In this document: piece after piece, positions 13,417-17,430 of the stretch
How positions within the stretch are numbered: position 1 is the first letter of the stretch
Layout of the letters: each line of letters opens with the position of its first letter
Source of the DNA: B18-G4 sp003648575
GTDB taxonomy: Bacteria; Bacteroidota; Bacteroidia; Bacteroidales; B18-G4
Length of the DNA: 17,430 nt
NCBI GenBank assembly: GCA_029942245.1
Contig: JAOZTN010000059.1
Location: forward strand, 1 to 17,430
Reading direction: 5' to 3'
Position numbers and translations under genes: made by a program
Notes under the pieces: model-generated
What the model was told of the DNA's origin: nothing
Database searches by the model: none
What the model saw: only the letters and a program-made list of their open reading frames with translations

Positions 13417-14262
13417 TTAATAATCGCCAAGCGTTTCTTCCAGCTGTTCCAATGCCCTGGCTGTTTGTTCGTCATTTGGTGCAACACCATGCCATTTGTG
13501 GGTCCCCATCATATAATCAACACCATATCCCATCTCAGTATGCAACAAAATAACGATAGGAATACCTTTATCAGTATGTGAGATAGCCTCCTTTAGTGTG
13601 ATAAGGATATCTTCCATATCATTGCCTTTGGCTTCCAGTACTTTCCATCCGAATGCTTCCCATTTTAATTTCAGATCGCCCATGCCCAGGACTTCATCCA
13701 GGGATCCGTCGATCTGCTTTCCGTTGTAATCCACTGCTGCAATGAGCCTGTCTACTTTATTGGCGGCAGCATACATCGCGGCCTCCCATACCTGCCCCTC
13801 CTGCAGTTCCCCGTCACCCATCAGGCAAAATATCTTTCCGGGATCGCTGTTCAATTTCTTTGATAAAGCTGCTCCAATAGCAACAGATAGTCCCTGGCCT
13901 AGAGAGCCTGTAGACACCCTGATCCCGGGCAAGCCCTTATCGGTGCTGGGATGTCCCTGCAGTCGTGAACCCATCTGCCGGAAGCTGGCCAGTTCATCTA
14001 CCGGGAAATAACCTGAGCGAGCAAGTACGCTATAAAGTGCCGGTGAAATGTGACCGTTAGAAAGTACAAAAATATCCTGACCCGGAGCATCCATTTCGAA
14101 GTTTTTCGGGTCATGCTCCATTACCCCATTATATAGGGCTACAAGATAATCACAGCCACCCAGAGAACCCCCGGGATGACCGGAAGAAGCTCCATTTACC
14201 ATACGTATGATATCTCTTCTGACTTGTGTTGAAATTTTTTGAAGCTGTCTGGGGTCGGGCAT
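13417..14262 (-). CDS. Transketolase, N-terminal subunit (TPP-binding domain)
   Basis: The N-terminal half of a split transketolase, 281 aa, binding the diphosphate of thiamine diphosphate. Visible motifs: GHPGGSLG (about 28-35), SNGHISPALYSVLA with H71, the segment GSLGQGLS (about 119-126), and the TPP motif GDGELQEGQVWEA (149 on) with N180 in VDYNGKQIDG closing the GDG-x(n)-N signature. Length matches the usual N-half of two-gene transketolases. It is first in the series tkt-N, vWA, tkt-C, aroK. An exact TAnnTTTG (TAGTTTTG) at 14279-14286 on this strand, 17 bp before the ATG, likely drives the set. It is divergent from the GH3 fusion gene. Confidence 0.94.
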   Translation of the reverse strand: MPDPRQLQKISTQVRRDIIRMVNGASSGHPGGSLGGCDYLVALYNGVMEHDPKNFEMDAPGQDIFVLSNGHISPALYSVLARSGYFPVDELASFRQMGSRLQGHPSTDKGLPGIRVSTGSLGQGLSVAIGAALSKKLNSDPGKIFCLMGDGELQEGQVWEAAMYAAANKVDRLIAAVDYNGKQIDGSLDEVLGMGDLKLKWEAFGWKVLEAKGNDMEDILITLKEAISHTDKGIPIVILLHTEMGYGVDYMMGTHKWHGVAPNDEQTARALEQLEETLGDY

Positions 14263-14278
14263 GGGTTTTTTGTTTGTT

Positions 14279-14286
14279 CAAAACTA
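14279..14286 (-). promoter_or_regulatory. -7 element of the tkt-N / vWA / tkt-C operon promoter
   Basis: Minus strand reads TAGTTTTG, an exact TAnnTTTG, 17 bp upstream of the tkt-N ATG (leader about 10 nt). A TTG at the ideal -33 position is not evident. A TATTTTTA at 14402-14409 on the plus strand, one base off consensus, is a weaker candidate for the divergent GH3 gene. A short inverted repeat CCTGA-N6-TCAGG lies between them at 14364-14379. Confidence 0.5.
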
Positions 14287-14427
14287 AGGTAATTATCAAA
14301 ATTACGCCATAAGAATTATTTTTATTTCTTAACAACTTATTAAAAGTTGCCCTGACAGCTCTCCCTGAAATATATCAGGTGTTTTTCCTTAATATATTTC
14401 CTATTTTTACACACCAAACTTATACGA

Positions 14428-17355
14428 ATGACCCTACTAAGGATCCAGTTAATACTTCTTTTGCTATTTCTGCTGCCTTTTGCAGGCTTTTCGCAGGAAA
14501 TAAGCAGCGAAAAAGAATGGGTCGATTCTGTTTTTCACTCTTTGAACACAGAGGAAAGAATTGCACAACTGATGGTGGTCAGGACCAACCAGCCGGGTAA
14601 AGATTACTTCCCAGAGATAGAAAAGTATATTAAGGATTATAATATTGGTGGTGTATGTTTTTTCAGGAACCATCCCTATCATCAGGCAGCGACCACCAAT
14701 CATTGGCAATCCATGGCAAAGACACCCCTGCTGGTCAGCATAGATGCTGAATGGGGACTGGGCATGCGTCTCGACAGCACAACGGTATTTCCGTTTCAGA
14801 TGACATTGGGTGCCATACAGGATAACGATTTGATCTACAACATGGGATCCATGATAGCTGAAGAATGCAAGCGCATAGGTGTTCATATGAATTTTGCCCC
14901 TGTAGTCGATGTCAACTCCAACCCGGCAAACCCTGTGATCGGAATGCGTTCCTTCGGGCAGGATAGGGAAAATGTTACCTCTAAAGGCCTGGCATATATG
15001 CAGGGCTTACAGGAAAATAATGTGATTGCTACAGCGAAGCATTTTCCGGGGCATGGCGATACCGATACGGATTCACACAAAACACTTCCGATCATCAGCC
15101 TCTCGGAAGAAAGGATCGACAGTATTGAATTGTATCCTTTTAAGGGGCTTATTGAGAATGGACTGGGTGGCATTATGATCGCCCACCTTTATGTGCCCGC
15201 CTATGAAGAAAGGGAAGGGGTGGCCTCAACACTTTCAAATAATATTGTAACAGGCCTCCTGCGTGAACAACTGGGTTTTGAGGGCCTGATCGTAACGGAT
15301 GCCCTGGATATGAAAGGGGTAACAAAATATCATAAACCCGGTGATATTGAACTGCAGGCCTTGCTGGCAGGAAATGACATACTCTTGCTTCCGGCTGATG
15401 TGCCCAAAGCCGTTAAAAGGATCAGTAAGGCTGTTAAGGATGGCGAGATCGCAATGGAAGTGATCGATGAACGCTGCAGAAAAGTGCTGACATATAAATA
15501 CAGAGCAGGACTTTCTGATATTTCGGAAATAGCTTTGGATGGACTTTTTGGTGATCTGAACAGCAGCAATGCCCGGGCATTGAATCGCAGCCTTTTCGAG
15601 TCCTCAGCTACGCTACTTAGAAATGAAGAAGGCATCATTCCATTAGCTGAACTGGATACCCTGAAAATTGCATATTTATATGCCGGGGGGTCAACAGAGA
15701 CTGATTATTTTGGCAATACCCTCGGCCTGTATGGAAGAGTAAGCAGATTTGAACTTCCTTTAAAAGCTAAAAAGAAAGAGCTGGCAAGTCTCTATGATGA
15801 ACTGGATGCCTTCAACCTGGTGATCGTGGGCGTCATGAATACAAACATTTATCCGTGGAAAAATTATGGGATCAGTGAAGAAACCTGGTCCTTCATCAGG
15901 GAGTTGAATGCCAGCAAGAAGGTCATTCTCGATCTCTTTGCCAGCCCCTATGCATTGTCGGCCATGGGCAGCGAAGACCTGCCGGAGGCCATCGTCCTGT
16001 CATACCAGGATGCCCCCCTGGCGCAGGAAGCCGGAGCAGAACTTATTTTTGGTGGTATACCGGCCAAAGGGAAGCTCCCTGTTGGCATTGCAGGCCTGTT
16101 CCCGACAGGAAGCGGCCTGGAAACAGAGGCCACACGATTACAATTCGTAGAGCCTGCCACCCTGGGTATTGGCGATGATTTTATAGCAAAAGCAGATTCC
16201 ATCATCCTGTCAGGAATGGTATTAAAGGCATATCCCGGCTGCCAGGTGCTGGCGGCAAAAGACGGCAAGGTCTTCTATCATAAAAGCTTCGGGTATCATA
16301 CCTATGAGAATGATCAGGCAGTAAGACCTACCGACATCTACGATCTGGCTTCCATAACCAAGATCGCTGCTACGACCATATCTGTTATGGATATGACATT
16401 CCGCGGCAGTATCGATATCGACAGGCCATTATCCTATTATTTACCATATCTCAGGGGAACCAACAAAGAGCATGTTATTATCCGTGAATTGCTGGCCCAT
16501 CAGGCCCGCTTCAGGGCATGGATCCCCTATTTCAGGTATACCGTGGGCGAGGAGAATGAAGACAAGGGAATATATCAAAGCAAGCTTAGTGAAGATTATC
16601 CTGTGCGCGTGGCTGATGGCATGTATATCCACAGGGATTATTATCATGAGATCCTCGATAGCATCAGGTATTCTGATTTGCGCGGCAATAACCAATACAG
16701 GTACAGCGACCTGGGATTTTACCTGCTGAAAGAAGCGATGGAAAATATTAATAATGTTCCCTTTGAAGAATTTGTGGAAGAGAATTATTACGCGCCACTC
16801 GGATTGACCAGGATGGGATTCCTCCCATTGCGACGCTTTAAGAAAGCGGATATTACACCCACCGAAAATGATAAGAGTTTTCGTAAGCAATTGTTACAGG
16901 GTGATGTTCATGACCAGGGTGCTGCCATGCTGGGAGGCGTATCCGGACATGCAGGCCTGTTTTCAAATGCCTTCGATATGGCAGTGATAATGCAGTTGTT
17001 CCTTGATGGAGGCGAATACGGGGGTCGTAAATATTTGGATGATAATACACTCCGGGAGTTCACAAAAACACAATTTCCACTCAATGGGAACAGAAGGGGT
17101 ATAGGTTTTGATAAGCCCATGCTGGACTATGATGAAGAAGGTTCGACATGCCGTTCTGCATCTTCTTCCAGCTTCGGACATTCCGGTTTCACCGGGACAT
17201 ATGCATGGGCCGACCCGGAGAACGGACTGGTATATATTTTCCTGTCGAACAGGGTATATCCCGATATGAATAACAACAGTATCATGGAATATGATATCCG
17301 TACCAATCTGCATCAGGTTTTTTACGATGCCCTCGAAAATGCAAGCCCTGAGTAA
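14428..17355 (+). CDS. Exported NagZ-type GH3 beta-N-acetylglucosaminidase fused to a serine beta-lactamase-fold domain
   Basis: A 975-aa exported fusion with signal peptide MTLLRIQLILLLLFLLPFAGFSQ. Residues about 30-400 form a GH3 N-terminal domain with the NagZ signature KHFPGHGDTDTDSH (204-217, catalytic His-Asp dyad) and the nucleophile D291 in IVTDALDMKG, predicting release of GlcNAc from muropeptides or peptidoglycan. About 400-590 resembles a GH3 C-terminal alpha/beta domain. About 600-970 is a class C beta-lactamase/S12 serine hydrolase fold: S642-x-x-K645 (ASITK), Y759-S-D, and H918-SGFTG in place of KTG. Its substrate (stem peptide, ester or other) is not predictable. Similar fusions occur in other Bacteroidota to my knowledge; B. 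subtilis keeps a NagZ gene and a beta-lactamase-like gene as neighbours. It acts outside the cytoplasm, unlike E. coli NagZ. It is monocistronic here, divergent from the tkt operon. Confidence 0.93.
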   Translation: MTLLRIQLILLLLFLLPFAGFSQEISSEKEWVDSVFHSLNTEERIAQLMVVRTNQPGKDYFPEIEKYIKDYNIGGVCFFRNHPYHQAATTNHWQSMAKTPLLVSIDAEWGLGMRLDSTTVFPFQMTLGAIQDNDLIYNMGSMIAEECKRIGVHMNFAPVVDVNSNPANPVIGMRSFGQDRENVTSKGLAYMQGLQENNVIATAKHFPGHGDTDTDSHKTLPIISLSEERIDSIELYPFKGLIENGLGGIMIAHLYVPAYEEREGVASTLSNNIVTGLLREQLGFEGLIVTDALDMKGVTKYHKPGDIELQALLAGNDILLLPADVPKAVKRISKAVKDGEIAMEVIDERCRKVLTYKYRAGLSDISEIALDGLFGDLNSSNARALNRSLFESSATLLRNEEGIIPLAELDTLKIAYLYAGGSTETDYFGNTLGLYGRVSRFELPLKAKKKELASLYDELDAFNLVIVGVMNTNIYPWKNYGISEETWSFIRELNASKKVILDLFASPYALSAMGSEDLPEAIVLSYQDAPLAQEAGAELIFGGIPAKGKLPVGIAGLFPTGSGLETEATRLQFVEPATLGIGDDFIAKADSIILSGMVLKAYPGCQVLAAKDGKVFYHKSFGYHTYENDQAVRPTDIYDLASITKIAATTISVMDMTFRGSIDIDRPLSYYLPYLRGTNKEHVIIRELLAHQARFRAWIPYFRYTVGEENEDKGIYQSKLSEDYPVRVADGMYIHRDYYHEILDSIRYSDLRGNNQYRYSDLGFYLLKEAMENINNVPFEEFVEENYYAPLGLTRMGFLPLRRFKKADITPTENDKSFRKQLLQGDVHDQGAAMLGGVSGHAGLFSNAFDMAVIMQLFLDGGEYGGRKYLDDNTLREFTKTQFPLNGNRRGIGFDKPMLDYDEEGSTCRSASSSSFGHSGFTGTYAWADPENGLVYIFLSNRVYPDMNNNSIMEYDIRTNLHQVFYDALENASPE

Positions 17356-17396
17356 ACAAAATCACGCTTTATCAGTTTATCCTTATATCAATAGTA

Positions 17397-17430
17397 CAAT
17401 GAAACAGTGAAACAATGAAACAGTGAAACA
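17397..17430. repeat. 8-bp-period array, units CAATGAAA / CAGTGAAA, cut by window end
   Basis: Four units in strict alternation (CAATGAAA, CAGTGAAA, CAATGAAA, CAGTGAAA) then CA at the window edge, so the higher-order period is 16. It starts 41 bp after the stop of the GH3 fusion gene. Unlike all other arrays in the window its period is 8, not 7. Confidence 0.85.

Noticed and set aside
13413..13490. Longer vWA protein starting at 13490 inside the transketolase N-half
   Set aside because: It would overlap the upstream gene by 74 bp and bury the signal peptide; the ATG at 13412 gives a clean export signal.
16441..16890. 149-codon minus-strand ORF
   Set aside because: Antisense to the beta-lactamase-fold domain of the GH3 fusion; hydrophobic composition is a reverse-strand artefact.

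Overview
The window looks like a chromosomal segment of a Bacteroidota (Bacteroidales-like) bacterium. It has a secreted protein ending in a type IX secretion (Por) sorting domain, a transketolase split into two genes, several TAnnTTTG-type -7 promoter elements (with one good TTG-N19-TAnnTTTG), and almost no Shine-Dalgarno sequences. No rRNA, tRNA, CRISPR array, IS element or phage gene was found.

Layout. 1-290: three 7-bp-period repeat arrays. 291-2348 (-): Asp-box beta-propeller protein with a T9SS tail. 2428-2644 (-): a doubly frameshifted small gene. 2664-3662 (-): fatty acid desaturase. 3874-6741 (+): glycine decarboxylase gcvP. 6826-8340 (-): bifunctional NAD(P)HX repair enzyme nnr, convergent with gcvP. 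8402-8472: a GC-rich palindrome in the nnr/rlmD divergent promoter region. 8524-9933 (+): rlmD. 10058-10428 (+): a frameshifted four-helix-bundle (23S rRNA intervening-sequence type) gene bracketed by inverted repeat arrays. 10477-14262 (-): aroK, transketolase C-terminal half, a secreted vWA protein and transketolase N-terminal half, read in the order tkt-N, vWA, tkt-C, aroK. 14428-17355 (+): a secreted NagZ-type GH3 glucosaminidase fused to a serine beta-lactamase-fold domain. 17397-17430: an 8-bp-period repeat cut by the window edge.

Most coding genes are housekeeping or envelope functions: one-carbon metabolism, cofactor repair, rRNA modification, pentose phosphate, shikimate, peptidoglycan turnover and membrane lipid unsaturation. 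The unusual content is between the genes. Ten arrays of degenerate heptanucleotide repeats, about 440 bp in total by hand count, sit in six intergenic spaces and once inside a coding region. Consensus differs between arrays, but all share the 7-bp period. Several touch a stop codon, and related consensuses keep the same orientation relative to the gene they follow. Two such arrays form a 23-bp perfect inverted repeat around the broken four-helix-bundle gene, a layout resembling 23S rRNA intervening sequences. These arrays are the best candidate for something undescribed. Everything here was read by eye and no database search was run.
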